This document shows, in pieces, positions 12,122 through 23,306 of a DNA stretch of 64,000 nucleotides. Under the pieces are notes generated by a model. The model was not told where the DNA came from. It ran no database searches and saw nothing but the letters and a program-made list of their open reading frames with translations. Each line of letters opens with the position of its first letter. Positions within the stretch are counted from its first letter, which is position 1. The position numbers were made by a program, and so were the translations under genes. Origin of the DNA: Haematobia irritans (taxonomy: Eukaryota > Arthropoda > Insecta > Diptera > Muscidae). The DNA lies in the NCBI RefSeq assembly GCF_050003625.1, contig NC_134398.1, positions 197,415,700-197,479,699 on the forward strand. Direction: 5' to 3'.

Positions 12122-12387
12122 AACTGCTAAGTACGAGCAGCAGTTCAAGGCAAACTGGCTTTCTGCGGCGAAGAAGTTGGACAAGGTGGCTGTACAAAAT
12201 CTGATGGCAGGTGTCAAGCGTGAGGCCCGGCAATTCGGATTTGGAAAAGCGAAAGCCTAACTGAATATTTTCCCTGAATTTTATACTAATTGAACTTGAA
12301 AAAGAAATTTAATTTAATTTTTTAAATAAACTATTTCACCGATTTACACGCGTTTTCCCTTGACCAAATTTTGACCGTATCACCCTT

Positions 12388-12958
12388 TAAAGTGCAAAGG
12401 GCCCAGCGATGCACAAGAAAAAGTTAGATTGGAAAGAGCCAAGGAGTTAATTCTCGAGTCCGATTTTTTTTGGATAAGAAGCCATTTTAAATTAAGCAGT
12501 TTATGAACAAACAAAGTAGGTTTGTACACTTGCCAAGGTGGTCAGCTTACACCTTCGATTGGTCAATAGAACACTAAGCGACACACAGCGACTATTATCG
12601 GCAAAATGTCCTAAAGGCAGTCTTGAAGCCCTGGGCAGATAAACATTTTGGGCGTAGGCCATGGACATTTCATCAGGACTCAGCACGCATCAACCACGAA
12701 TAGATTAAAAAGAAGGTTCATCGCTTCATTTCGACCACACAATGGCCACCATCTACGCCTGTTGGACTTTTGCGCCCGCTGAAGTTTTGACGGCGCTTGG
12801 CCGGAAATGGGCCAAAATTCAGCAGATCTACTTCGGGCTGCCTGTGTTATATATTAGACCCTAACTCGTGCCATATTAAGCTATTTCGAAAAAATCTAAA
12901 GTGATTCTAAAATTAGGTGTAATTTTCGACAGTTTTTGTCGAAATTTTTGTATTTCGG
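12388..12958 (+). pseudogene. decayed Tc1/mariner transposase fragment
   Basis: Conceptual translation near 12655-12700 gives PWTFHQDSARINHE, which resembles the catalytic HQDSAPAH-type motif of Tc1/mariner transposases. Later codons around 12790-12830 give a GNGPKFSRS-like remnant of a WAKIQQ-type C-terminus. Stops and frameshifts are frequent. It lies directly outside the DD37E element and is older than it. The family is uncertain. Confidence 0.5.
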
Positions 12959-13047
12959 TGATAAGAGAGAAGTTCAACACTGTGGTATATGAATAGTCTA
13001 AGTGAGCCTGAAATATCGGGCTGCCACTATACCTAACCTAACCTAAC
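12959..13047 (+). mobile_element. SINE 3' tail fragment
   Basis: Matches the last 90 bases or so of the SINE family (gataagagagaagttcaaca to the cctaacctaacct tail). The head is missing. It separates two decayed transposase fragments. Confidence 0.75.
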
Positions 13048-13536
13048 TTTATCGGGATAACATCCTAAAGTATTGGATTAACAATCTTAGCGGCCACCGA
13101 CCATGGACATTGCCGTAGACAGAGTAGTCTCCCACTCAGCACGTGCCAACCAAGAATGGCTTAAAAAGGAGGTTCCTCACTTTTTTCTACCGGGAAGTGG
13201 TCACCAAAATCTTCGGATCTGAACGTATTGTACTTTTTTCACCTGGGGTATTTTGTATAATAAGGTTGGAACTAAAACAATATCAAAGTGTCGATCATCT
13301 CAAGGCGGTGCTTCGCCGGGAATGGGCCAAAATATAGCAGAGCCGATTTCATACAGCGTGTGATGACTTCGTCGACCGCTGGAAGCCAATAATTCTAAAG
13401 TTATCGAATTCGAACAAATTTAAACTGATTATAAAACTTGATGTTTTTTCGACATTTCTTGCTTTTAAAATATAATACTAAATAAATAAAAATATATCGC
13501 TGTACTTTGTCGCATTACATATCAATCACCCTGTTG
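13048..13536 (+). pseudogene. second decayed transposase fragment
   Basis: Another copy of the same kind of gene. gaccatggacattgccgtag parallels the 12658 motif, and 13303-13340 encodes LRREWAKI. The fragment ends near a terminal-repeat-like catatcaatcaccctg at 13520-13535. The 64-codon frame at 13143 is a leftover. It is not functional. Confidence 0.5.
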
Positions 13537-14372
13537 TTTTATAAATTCATTTATTGTATATAAGAAACAATTTGCTGTAGGTTATAACGAATGGAAAATC
13601 CCACACAATATTTAGATTTGGTTTAGTTCTTATGAAAATATTTTCCGTGGTTAGAAACCGTCTTAGCTACAATTTTCAAATGATATCAATTAAGATGAAT
13701 TTCACATTCATCCAAATCAACAGACTTATAAATGGTATTCCAATTTCACATTTGATCAATATTGATAACTTAAAGTCCCCCACCAAAAAACCAAAATGAA
13801 ATATTGATTTCTTAGTTCAATCACTTTTGACTCATAACCCGCAACAGGCCTATAGGTTACACATTGCAGGATGTACAATAATTTCACTTAACGAAAAGCA
13901 ATAAACTTTACAAAAAATATACTACGTTGTGTACACCACAATAAAATGTTCTCCATTACTTCCAATGAATTTCAAAAGACCCATGTCCCCCCCTCTTCGG
14001 GCCACCTTTCAATGATTTTCGAAATTTCCCAATGTGAATGTTAAACATAAATGTCTACAGAGTCATACATAAATTTGACACCTGCGTTGTCTTTATTCTA
14101 ATGAATTTCTAAACATGATATCATGACGATGATGACGTTATTTCTTCGTAACAAAGGAAATTGTAAATAGCATAGTGTGTAGGTTGCCGGGAGTAAATGT
14201 CAATGAAACCACACGCAATTTTTGCGTTTCAATCGTTGTCTGTATATTTACAAGTGGATAATATTTAATGCGAAAAAAAAAATGTTTTGATCTCCAAATC
14301 CTATCTATGTAATGGGATGTATTGTATCAAAATTTGTGGATAAATATAATATAAAATAGACAGAAACAAGTA
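13537..14372. other. no recognised feature
   Basis: AT-rich sequence with no repeat match elsewhere in the window and no long frame. A candidate for host non-coding DNA. Confidence 0.5.
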
Positions 14373-14499
14373 CACAAAAAAAAATCACGAAATTTTTCCA
14401 ATTAATGTTTTAATTGAATTTTATAAATATTCAATTAAAAATTTAATTGATTCAACAAATGTTTTAATTGAAACAAAAATAAATCACAAAAATTAATAG
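14373..14499. mobile_element. CAATTAA/TTAATTG-type MITE fragment
   Basis: Starts acacaaaaaaaaatcacgaa and continues with repeated ccaattaa and ttaattga inverted motifs. Related pieces lie at 23307-23363, 24890-24947 with 26351-26395, 48890-48960 and 54121-54220. The BEL/Pao element is inserted in it at aatag. Confidence 0.55.
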
Positions 14500-15288
14500 T
14501 GTTGGGGCAGATCGTATTTTATGTCATTTATATTACTTTAATTTATACATTTATTAATTTATTGTTTTTATTTTATTTATTCTTCACTATTTATTTTATT
14601 AGTCGTTTAATTGTTCTTTATTTAAATTTTATTTACATCCCTTTAATGTTTCCCCACCCTAATATTTACTTTCAAATTCATTTCGTTTATTTACTTTACT
14701 CTCTTTTAGTTCTATGACCTATATTCGTTTTTCGTTTGTTTTCGATCATTTAATGTTACATTAGTTATTATAGTTTGTTTTGGTTTGATCGATCTCTTCC
14801 CACTGCTTATGTTGGTCGTGGGTATAGTTGAAGAAAACAACAACAACAACAAAGCATAAATATCGTTTATGCTTTTGCTTGTTATTTGTTTTTCATAATG
14901 CTTGCAAATTTGATGCATTGGTTGAATGCATGTATGCATGTACATACATACATATCAATAACTGTCATCTTTTGGTTCTTTTCGTGGTTCAATGGGAAGA
15001 GATGATCAAAGTTAAAGTTAGTTGTCGATTATTGTTTGTCACCAACGCGTTGCTCGAATAAAGGAAAACAATGTTTGAACTTGTTATATTAAAACAAATA
15101 GAATATTAACTCTTGTTGTTCGGCATAGTTACATTGAAAATAATTATTGTAATAAAACAAATTATTTAAACTGAATTTTTACTCGGTCGTTGGGTTTTTA
15201 AAAAGGCAATGTTTGAACGGGTAAAAATATAAAGAAAATCTAAGTTGTTCTACGGGCGACATATCAACTTTGTGGTTCTGTGCAAACA
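14500..15288 (+). repeat. 5' LTR of BEL/Pao element
   Basis: Begins TGTTGGGGCAG and ends TGTGCAAACA. 789 bp, read as identical to the 3' LTR. It contains a polyadenylation-type aataaa at 15057-15062. Promoter elements must lie within it, but I do not see a clear TATA box that I would mark. Confidence 0.96.
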
Positions 15289-15291
15289 TTT

Positions 15292-15309
15292 TGGCGACCG
15301 TGACAGGAC
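15292..15309 (+). other. primer-binding site, tRNA-Arg type
   Basis: TGGCGACCGTGACAGGAC lies three bases after the LTR. It is complementary to the 3' end (with CCA) of insect tRNA-Arg(UCG) as I recall that tRNA. It primes minus-strand DNA synthesis. Confidence 0.85.
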
Positions 15310-15704
15310 GGTCAGTGTTTAAAGTTGAAAATAATTTGTTGTGGAAAAAGGTTTTCGTACATTTGAAGTGGTGTGGGGTATTTCATCATTGTTGTGTTAT
15401 TCGTGCTTTCGTTGCCCCTACTGCTGATGTTAAATCCTGTTAGTTTTGTACCTTTGGACACCAACTCTAATTGCTGCCGTCGTAATTATTTTGAAAGAAA
15501 TTCAACTCGGAGTTTCTTACCAGAATCAAAGTGAATTGTTGTTACGTAACAATTATAAAGCTTGGCTTGGTGATACATAAAATTCCAATTTAGTGGAAAT
15601 TAGCGCCATATTTATTGGAAAGCGCTAATTGCAAAATTGTTGTTCCTGAAATATAAGAAACGTAATTTTCTCTTTCGTCGTTGACGTTCTCTTAAGTTTG
15701 CAAA

Positions 15705-18700
15705 ATGACGAGAGACGATAATGATGCTTCTGAAGAAGCAAGTGGTGCTGATTTGTCTTCTCTTAAACAGCAACGTAGCTCTATGAAGAGGAATATCAGC
15801 AACATGCATAAAAAGGTAGAAAAAGATGGTGCAAAAGTAGATTCCACTATTTTAGAGTGTCGTTTGCAAATTTTGGAATCATACTTCAAACAGTTGTGCC
15901 ACATCCAAACTCAAATAGAAACACTTAGTCCGGCTGACACATCGAGGAGTGATTTGGAAGAACTTTTCATAACAGCAAAGGCAAAAATATTGGGCCTTCT
16001 GAACAAAAGTCGTAGTTCTATACCTGGTGATACTACTTTGATGAATGCTTCAATTGCCGGAATTTCAACACAATCTCGTTTGCCTTCGTTGAAATTGCCT
16101 CGTTTTGATGGAAAATATGGCGAGTATAAAAGATTTATTTCGACATTTAACAACATGGTCCATGAAAATCAAACTATTACCCCAATTGATAAATTCAATT
16201 ATTTATTGAACTGTCTCAGTGGTCCCGCTTTGGCAGTTGTTGAAGCTTTTCAAGTGTCAGAGGAAAACTACCCGAAAGCACTAACACGGCTCCAGGAACG
16301 TTATGACAATAAGGTATTGATTTTTTTGGAACATATCAACACTCTTTTCGATATTCCGAAAATGGCAAAAGGTGATAGCTCATCATTGCGGAATATTATT
16401 GACACTGTTTCGGCTGTTCGTGGTTCTTTGTTGTCGCTTGGGTCTGAAGCAGATGTTATGAACGCAATTTTAGTACATTTGGTTTTGAATAAAGTGGATG
16501 CAGATACGAAACAGAATTATGATGAAAAACAAGAATATAAATCGTTGCCCTCTTGGGATTGTTGCTATGATGTTTTGAGTCTTCGTTGTCAATTTCTCGA
16601 AAGTCATGGAAAAAGGACAGAATTTGGTGAAAAAGCAAAACTTGTCAAGCCCAAGCAAAATTTTAATCGCACTGCCCATACTTTCGTCAATTCAAATCCA
16701 AATTGTGTATATTGTAATTCAACTGATCATTATCTGCAAACTTGTTCTTCGTTTTCGGCAATAGCAGTTCCCGATCGTTTTAATTTTGTAAAACGCGGTG
16801 GCCTGTGCATTAATTGTCTGCGAAAGGGGCATATGGTTTCAAAATGTCCATCAAAATCACGTTGCAGAGTTTGTAATTCAACTCACCACTCAGTGTTGCA
16901 CATTTTTAGTCCAGACAACTCGGGACAGTCAACCATTTCGAATACTACTACAGTGCAACCTTCAACTAGTAATCAAAATCCAGTTTCGCTTGTGGCTCGC
17001 TCATGTAAAAGGGCAATCATTCCGACTGCTGTGGTTCTCATCAAAGATTATTGTGGAACTTTTCAACCGGTAAGAGCTTTACTTGATTCCGGCTCCGAAC
17101 TCAATTTCATTTCAGAAGAAACTGCAAAAAGGCTTCGGCTTAAATTTCGACCATATTCACAAGAAGTTTCGGGAATCGGAGAAGTTAGAACCAGAATTAA
17201 ATTTACCGTGTCCGCTACAATAAAATCAAGAATTAGTTCGTTCCAGTGGTCCTCAACTTTTGCTGTTACCCCAACAATTGCATCCGTGCAGCCCGGTGAG
17301 TACATATATACTTCAAATTGGAAAATTCCCACCGATATACCGTTAGCGGACCCATTGTTTTTCAAACCGCAACATATTGACATTCTTTTGAGTGCTGAAG
17401 TATTTTTTGATTTATTACTTGATGGTCGAATTTCTCTTGGATATGGTATGCCAAACCTTACCAATACTGTTTTTGGATACATTGTTGGTGGTATCGCAAG
17501 TACTGGTCAAGCGAGATCAAATTTTACATGCAATTTGATGGTCAATTCGTTAGAAGTGAATCTTGATAAAACTCTAAAAAAATTTTGGGAAGTAGAAGAA
17601 TACGAAAAGAATCCCAATATGTTGTCCGAAGAAGAAGCAGCATGTGAAAATCACTTTGTTGAAAATGTTAAATTAGATTTTGATGGAAGAGTTGTGGTCC
17701 GCTTGCCATTTAAAGAAAATCCCAAATGTCTTGGCGATTCGTTCGAAGCTGCTCGAAAACGTTTTTTGTCCCTGGAAAGACGTTTGGATCGTGATCTACA
17801 ATTGAAATCAATGTACAAAGAATTCATGGATGAGTACTTGTCGCTGAGCCATATGTCGCTCTATAATCAACCGTTATGTGGTACCTATTACATAATACCA
17901 CATCATTGTGTTTTGAGACCACAAAGTACTACAACAAAAATTAGAGTTGTATTTGATGCATCTTCTCGTAGTTCGTCAAATAAATCATTGAACGATATTT
18001 TGATGGTTGGACCAACAATACAACAAGACCTGATCACCACACTATTTTCGTTTCGTTTACACAAGTATGCTTTTACTGCTGATATTTCTAAAATGTATCG
18101 ACAATTTCGAATAGATGAAAATGATAGAAAATATCAACTCATATTGTGGAGAAATCAAAAAGATGAACATTTAAAGGTATATCAACTGAATACTGTTACC
18201 TACGGTTTATCTGCCGCCCCATTTTTGGCGATTCGTAGTTTGTTGTTCATTGCAGATAAATATTCGCACTCGCATCCTTGTGGTTCGGAAGTTTTGCGCA
18301 ACGATTTATACGTGGATGATGTACTCACCGGAGCTGACGACCTTGCAACGCTGGCTCAAAAGAAAAACGAGCTAGTAAAAATATTAAGTTTCCATGGCCT
18401 TGAATTAGCAAAATGGAACAGCAACAACATTATGTTTGGTTCAAATCAAGATGCAGAAATCACCATTAAAACAAGTGAAGATGAAGTGGCAAAGGCCTTG
18501 GGTATGTCTTGGAAACCCAAGGAGGACGTTTTTACTTATCGATTCGAGTTACCAGATGTGATGAATCCTACAAAAAGATCTGTTTTGTCAATTGTATCAA
18601 AAATCTATGACCTGCTTGGACTATTGAGCCCCATTGTCATTCGATGCAAAATACTTCTTCAAGAAATGTGGGTGCAAAACATTGGATGGGATGACCCATT

Positions 18701-20879
18701 AACTGAATATCTTAAATCATTATGGCTCCAAATTAAATCGGATTTAAATTACATACATAAAGTTGAAGTCCCCAGGTATGTTTTAACCTCAAATGATACT
18801 CTTGGAGAAATTCACGGATTTGCTGACGCCTCGCAACGAGCATATGGTTGTTGTATTTACTATCGAGTTTGTCTTAAGGGAGAATACAAAACGACCCTTT
18901 TAATTGCAAAATCCAAAGTGGCCCCAATTAAGGCACAATCACTACCACGGCTCGAATTGTGCGCAGCAGTATTGCTGAATAACACATGGCTCAAAATACA
19001 ACCAAAAATTTCAAGTTTTGTCTCATCGATATATTTTTGGACTGATTCCAAAATCGTACTACAATGGCTTAAATTACATTCGTCGACGTTGAATTGTTTT
19101 GTGGCAAATCGTATTTCTGAACTACAGGAGAAAACAAGAAATGTTAGCTGGAGACACGTCCCTTCGAAGAGTAACCCTGCTGATGTGGTTTCGCGTGGAT
19201 GTAGCGCGGAGGAAATTTCTAATACCATTTGGTTTAGTGGCCCTTCGTTTTTGGAAGAAGATATTACAAAATGGCCCGGAACTGAAGAACAATTGAACAT
19301 CGAAATTCTCGAACGTAGAAAGGCAGCTGTTTTTGTGGCAAATTCATCAGAAGTCAACATCATAGATGACCTTCTCGATAAGCATTCTTCCTATATTAAA
19401 TTTATTAGAATAATTGCTTATATTTTTCGTATATTCAACAGATGTCCTGCTAAGAAAGATTTGAATATTTCTGATGTAATTCATTTGTCCCCAGATGAAT
19501 TAGAAGAAGGTTTTTGGAGAATTGTGGCTCACATCCAGATGTGGTGTTTTGGTGCCGATATCAAATCACTGAGTAATGGTGGTCTGGTAAACCCATCGCT
19601 TCAAAAACTTTCACCATTTGTACATGAGATGACACTTGGAGCAACCACAGTCAAAATTCTTCGTGTTGGTGGTCGTTTGTCCCAAGCGCCCATTCCATAT
19701 GATGCAAGATTTCCAGCACTATTACCAAAAGACCATCGCTTCGTTAAATTGTATATTGAGCATGTTCATCGCTCACATTTACACGCTGGAGCAAAAGTGT
19801 TGTTGGGACTATTGCGCCAGAAAATATGGATTGTAAACGCCAGAGATGTTGTACGCAAAGTTGTTCGCAATTGCGTTCATTGTTTTCATTACAAACCGAA
19901 ATTGATGGAACAGTTGATGGGAAATTTGCCATCAGATCGACTTCGAGCTCAACGCCCATTTTTGATTGCTGGTGTTGATTTTTGTGGTCCATTCATGACG
20001 TCGTACCGTATCCGAGGAAAAGTGCCTTATAAAACATACATAGCTGTATTTGTGTGTTTCACTTCCAAGGCAGTTCATTTAGAACTAGTTTCGGACCTAT
20101 CGACAAACAATTTCATCTTGTGTCTCAAAAGATTTGTTGGAAGACGTGGCATACCCCAAAAGTTGTATTGCGACAACGCCACTAATTTCGTTGGAGCACG
20201 TAACCAAATCAAAGAATTAAAAGAAAGTCTTTTTCGAGATGATGTGGTCCACGACATGAAATCACTTTGTTGTCAACTTGGTTTCGAATTTTGTTTTATA
20301 CCTCCCCGTGCCCCACATTTTGGCGGACTGTGGGAAGCAGCCGTCAAATCTACAAAAACGCTACTTATAAAGAACGTTGGCAAAGCATATCTTACTTTCG
20401 AAGAGCTACAAACAGTCATAATTGACGTTGAGGCAATTTTAAATTCGCGCCCCATCGCTCCAATATCAAACGATCCCAATGATGGTGAAGCCCTAACGCC
20501 TGGTCATCTGCTTATTGGTTCTTCATTGGTTGCAGTTCCCGATAAACATATCGATTCATCCCAATCATCATTATTGTCTCGGTGGCAAAGGGTCTCATTT
20601 TTGAAACAAAAATTTTGGCAAATGTGGTCCCGAGATTATATGCTATCTTTACAACAAAGGTCAAAGTGGTTCAAAGACAATAACAACATAAAAGAAGGGC
20701 AACTAGTTCTAATACATGAAGACAACACTCCGCCACAACAATGGTTACTAGCTCGTGTTACAAAACCTATTCTAGGCCGTGATGGAAAGGTTCGTGTGGT
20801 TGAACTGAAAACTAAATCTGGAATTTGTACTCGGCCAATTCACAAAGTGGCTCCCCTACCAAATAATGAAGAGGTTTGA
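15705..20879 (+). CDS. gag-pol: BEL/Pao Gag-Pol polyprotein, 1,724 aa, intact
   Basis: Single-frame polyprotein for particle assembly, reverse transcription and integration. Gag: coiled N-terminus, DUF1759-like domain from about residue 127, then zinc knuckles at 334-347 and 368-381 and a third Cys/His motif at 387-399. Aspartic protease (A17/DUF1758 type) with DSG at 461-463. Reverse transcriptase with catalytic Asp793 and YVDD at 869-872. RNase H with Asp1041, Glu1084 and Asp1114. Integrase with an HH-CC zinc site at 1353-1393, catalytic Asp1425, Asp1490 and Glu1544, and a DUF5641-like C-terminus from about 1620. The length is normal for the family, every catalytic residue is present and there are no stops. 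The ATG at 15705 follows a 395-bp leader after the primer-binding site. Confidence 0.97.
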   Translation: MTRDDNDASEEASGADLSSLKQQRSSMKRNISNMHKKVEKDGAKVDSTILECRLQILESYFKQLCHIQTQIETLSPADTSRSDLEELFITAKAKILGLLNKSRSSIPGDTTLMNASIAGISTQSRLPSLKLPRFDGKYGEYKRFISTFNNMVHENQTITPIDKFNYLLNCLSGPALAVVEAFQVSEENYPKALTRLQERYDNKVLIFLEHINTLFDIPKMAKGDSSSLRNIIDTVSAVRGSLLSLGSEADVMNAILVHLVLNKVDADTKQNYDEKQEYKSLPSWDCCYDVLSLRCQFLESHGKRTEFGEKAKLVKPKQNFNRTAHTFVNSNPNCVYCNSTDHYLQTCSSFSAIAVPDRFNFVKRGGLCINCLRKGHMVSKCPSKSRCRVCNSTHHSVLHIFSPDNSGQSTISNTTTVQPSTSNQNPVSLVARSCKRAIIPTAVVLIKDYCGTFQPVRALLDSGSELNFISEETAKRLRLKFRPYSQEVSGIGEVRTRIKFTVSATIKSRISSFQWSSTFAVTPTIASVQPGEYIYTSNWKIPTDIPLADPLFFKPQHIDILLSAEVFFDLLLDGRISLGYGMPNLTNTVFGYIVGGIASTGQARSNFTCNLMVNSLEVNLDKTLKKFWEVEEYEKNPNMLSEEEAACENHFVENVKLDFDGRVVVRLPFKENPKCLGDSFEAARKRFLSLERRLDRDLQLKSMYKEFMDEYLSLSHMSLYNQPLCGTYYIIPHHCVLRPQSTTTKIRVVFDASSRSSSNKSLNDILMVGPTIQQDLITTLFSFRLHKYAFTADISKMYRQFRIDENDRKYQLILWRNQKDEHLKVYQLNTVTYGLSAAPFLAIRSLLFIADKYSHSHPCGSEVLRNDLYVDDVLTGADDLATLAQKKNELVKILSFHGLELAKWNSNNIMFGSNQDAEITIKTSEDEVAKALGMSWKPKEDVFTYRFELPDVMNPTKRSVLSIVSKIYDLLGLLSPIVIRCKILLQEMWVQNIGWDDPLTEYLKSLWLQIKSDLNYIHKVEVPRYVLTSNDTLGEIHGFADASQRAYGCCIYYRVCLKGEYKTTLLIAKSKVAPIKAQSLPRLELCAAVLLNNTWLKIQPKISSFVSSIYFWTDSKIVLQWLKLHSSTLNCFVANRISELQEKTRNVSWRHVPSKSNPADVVSRGCSAEEISNTIWFSGPSFLEEDITKWPGTEEQLNIEILERRKAAVFVANSSEVNIIDDLLDKHSSYIKFIRIIAYIFRIFNRCPAKKDLNISDVIHLSPDELEEGFWRIVAHIQMWCFGADIKSLSNGGLVNPSLQKLSPFVHEMTLGATTVKILRVGGRLSQAPIPYDARFPALLPKDHRFVKLYIEHVHRSHLHAGAKVLLGLLRQKIWIVNARDVVRKVVRNCVHCFHYKPKLMEQLMGNLPSDRLRAQRPFLIAGVDFCGPFMTSYRIRGKVPYKTYIAVFVCFTSKAVHLELVSDLSTNNFILCLKRFVGRRGIPQKLYCDNATNFVGARNQIKELKESLFRDDVVHDMKSLCCQLGFEFCFIPPRAPHFGGLWEAAVKSTKTLLIKNVGKAYLTFEELQTVIIDVEAILNSRPIAPISNDPNDGEALTPGHLLIGSSLVAVPDKHIDSSQSSLLSRWQRVSFLKQKFWQMWSRDYMLSLQQRSKWFKDNNNIKEGQLVLIHEDNTPPQQWLLARVTKPILGRDGKVRVVELKTKSGICTRPIHKVAPLPNNEEV

Positions 20880-20899
20880 AACATGGAGGTTTCAACGGC

Positions 20900-20906
20900 G
20901 GGAGAA
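20900..20906 (+). other. polypurine tract
   Basis: gggagaa lies directly before the 3' LTR and 20 bases after the stop codon. It is the expected primer for plus-strand synthesis. Confidence 0.8.
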
Positions 20907-21695
20907 TGTTGGGGCAGATCGTATTTTATGTCATTTATATTACTTTAATTTATACATTTATTAATTTATTGTTTTTATTTTATTTATTCTTCACTATTTA
21001 TTTTATTAGTCGTTTAATTGTTCTTTATTTAAATTTTATTTACATCCCTTTAATGTTTCCCCACCCTAATATTTACTTTCAAATTCATTTCGTTTATTTA
21101 CTTTACTCTCTTTTAGTTCTATGACCTATATTCGTTTTTCGTTTGTTTTCGATCATTTAATGTTACATTAGTTATTATAGTTTGTTTTGGTTTGATCGAT
21201 CTCTTCCCACTGCTTATGTTGGTCGTGGGTATAGTTGAAGAAAACAACAACAACAACAAAGCATAAATATCGTTTATGCTTTTGCTTGTTATTTGTTTTT
21301 CATAATGCTTGCAAATTTGATGCATTGGTTGAATGCATGTATGCATGTACATACATACATATCAATAACTGTCATCTTTTGGTTCTTTTCGTGGTTCAAT
21401 GGGAAGAGATGATCAAAGTTAAAGTTAGTTGTCGATTATTGTTTGTCACCAACGCGTTGCTCGAATAAAGGAAAACAATGTTTGAACTTGTTATATTAAA
21501 ACAAATAGAATATTAACTCTTGTTGTTCGGCATAGTTACATTGAAAATAATTATTGTAATAAAACAAATTATTTAAACTGAATTTTTACTCGGTCGTTGG
21601 GTTTTTAAAAAGGCAATGTTTGAACGGGTAAAAATATAAAGAAAATCTAAGTTGTTCTACGGGCGACATATCAACTTTGTGGTTCTGTGCAAACA
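20907..21695 (+). repeat. 3' LTR of BEL/Pao element
   Basis: 789 bp, TGTTGGGG to GCAAACA, no difference seen from the 5' LTR. The polyadenylation-type aataaa at 21464-21469 would end the element transcript. It is followed by the target duplication aatag. Confidence 0.96.
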
Positions 21696-21712
21696 AATAG
21701 TATCAATTAATT

Positions 21713-23301
21713 ATACCCTGCGCCACACTGTGGAACAGGGTATTATAAGTTAGTGCATATGTTTGCAACACCCAGAAGGAGACGAGATAGACACGTGGTG
21801 TCTTTGGCAAAAATGCTCAGGGTGGGCTCCTGAGTCTATATAGCCATGTCCGCCTGCCCGTCCGTCTGTGAACACAAAGTGATCAAAGTATAAGTCGCAG
21901 TTTTAGTCCAATCGACTTCATATTTGGCACAATTATGTTTTTTGGCGCTGAATAGAACGCTATTGATTTTGGAAGAAATCGGTTCATATTTAGATATAAC
22001 TCCCATATATATCTTTCGCCCAATATGGATGTATATGGCCCCAGAAGCCAGAGTTTTACCCTAATTTGCTTACAATTTTGCACAAGAAGAACAATTAGTA
22101 CTAAAGTCAAGTGTGCCAAATTTTATTGAAATCGGTTCAGATTTAGATATAGCTCCCATATATATCTTTCGGCCGATATGAACTAATAGAAGCCAGAGTT
22201 TTACCTCAATTTAGTTGAAATTTTGCACTAGCAGTACAATTATTGTAGTCAAGTGTGCCAAATTGTGTGCCTGTTCAGATTTAGATATAGCTCCCATATA
22301 TATCGTTTGCCCGATTTACACTCATATGACCACAGTGGCCAATCTTTTACTCCGATTTAGTTGAAATTTTGCACAGGAAGAAGAATTAACATTCCAACTG
22401 TCTGTACAAAATTTGGTTGAAATCGGTTCAGATTTAGATATAGCTCTCATATATAGCTTTCGCCCGATTTACACTCATATGACCACAGAGGTCAATTTTT
22501 TACTCCGATTTAGTTGAAATTTTGCACAGGGAGTAGAATTAACATTCCAACTGTCTGTACAAAATTTGGTTGAAATCGGTTCAGATTTAGATATAGCTCC
22601 CATATATAGCTTTCGCCCGATTTACACTCATATGACCACAGAGGCCAATTTTTTACTTCGAATTAGTTGAAATTTTGCACAGGGAGTAGAATTAACATTC
22701 CAACTGTCTGTACAAAATTTGGTTGAAATCGGTTCAGATTTAGATATAGCTCCCATATATGGCTTTCGCCCGATTTACACTCATATGACCACAGAGGCCA
22801 ATTTTTTACTTCGATTTAGTTGAAATTTTGCACAGGGAGAAAAATTATCATTGTAGCGATGCGTGCCAAATTTGGTTGATGGTCAAAATACCAACATTTT
22901 CCTTGTAAAATCGCCACTGCTTGCCGAAAAGTTGTAAAAATGAATCTAATTTTCCTAAACTTCTTATACATATATATCGACCGATAAATTATAAATAAAC
23001 TTTTGCGAAGTTTCTTAAATATTGCTTCATATTTAAATGTTTCCCATATTTTTTTTACTAACATTGTATTCCACCCTAGTGCATTAGCCGACTTAAATTT
23101 TGAGTCTATAGACTTTATAGAAGTCTATCAAATTCTGTCCAGATCGAATGATATTTAAATGTATGTATTTGCGACAAACCTCTATATATATATCCCCCAA
23201 CACATTTGACGGATGTGATATGGTATCGAAAATTTAGATCTACAAATTGGTGCGGGGTATAATATAGTCGGCCCCGCCCGACTTAAGACTTTCCTTACTT
23301 G
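21713..23301 (+). mobile_element. HINE-B1, full length
   Basis: Head at 21713: ttataccctgcgccacactg with an internal palindrome to cagggtatta, then ggagacgagatagacacgtg and the GTCCGTCTG block. Core units have landmarks at 22424 and 22577, 153 bp apart. The 3' hairpin is agtcggccccgcccgact and the terminus is ttccttacttg. This is the clearest B1 reference copy in the window. It sits just outside the BEL/Pao element. Confidence 0.88.
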
Positions 23302-23306
23302 TTTTT

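Larger units (their letters stand above)
8101..12260 (+). pseudogene. DD37E transposase, frameshifted and interrupted
   Basis: Cut-and-paste transposase that would bind the terminal repeats and catalyse excision and TA-targeted integration in the nucleus. The ATG at 8101 begins MPSKQEEQRIKILL, followed by a helix-turn-helix DNA-binding region. The frame shifts at the A7 run 8404-8410; the second copy has A6 at this site and stays in frame. The catalytic domain follows in the next frame: Asp at 8540, Asp at 8822 (WPDLASCH) and Glu at 8936 (RPIEKYW), with 37 residues between the last two, hence DD37E. The frame is then broken by about 3.1 kb of HINE DNA, and the C-terminal 46 or so codons resume at 12124 and stop at 12260. 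It cannot make an active protein as it stands. Confidence 0.85.
7944..12387 (+). mobile_element. DD37E Tc1/mariner element, split by two HINEs
   Basis: The terminal inverted repeats begin AAGGGTGATACGGTCAAAAT at the left and read as the reverse complement at the right, flanked by TA (7942-7943, 12388-12389). Without the inserted HINEs the element is about 1.3 kb, a normal Tc1/mariner size. It encodes a DD37E transposase, like the ITmD37E group described in mosquitoes. Confidence 0.85.
14500..21695 (+). mobile_element. intact BEL/Pao LTR retrotransposon
   Basis: 7,196 bp. Two 789-bp LTRs that read as identical (TG..CA ends), a tRNA-Arg primer-binding site, one continuous gag-pol frame and a polypurine tract. 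The 5-bp target duplication is aatag at 14495-14499 and 21696-21700. There is no env frame. Identical LTRs and an open polyprotein imply a very recent, possibly still polymorphic insertion. Domain order (protease, RT, RNase H, integrase, DUF5641-like C-terminus) fits BEL/Pao rather than Gypsy or Copia. Confidence 0.97.

Noticed and set aside
15612..15904. Minus-strand open frames of 65 and 70 codons over the BEL/Pao start
   Set aside because: They are shadows of the intact gag frame and have no independent support.
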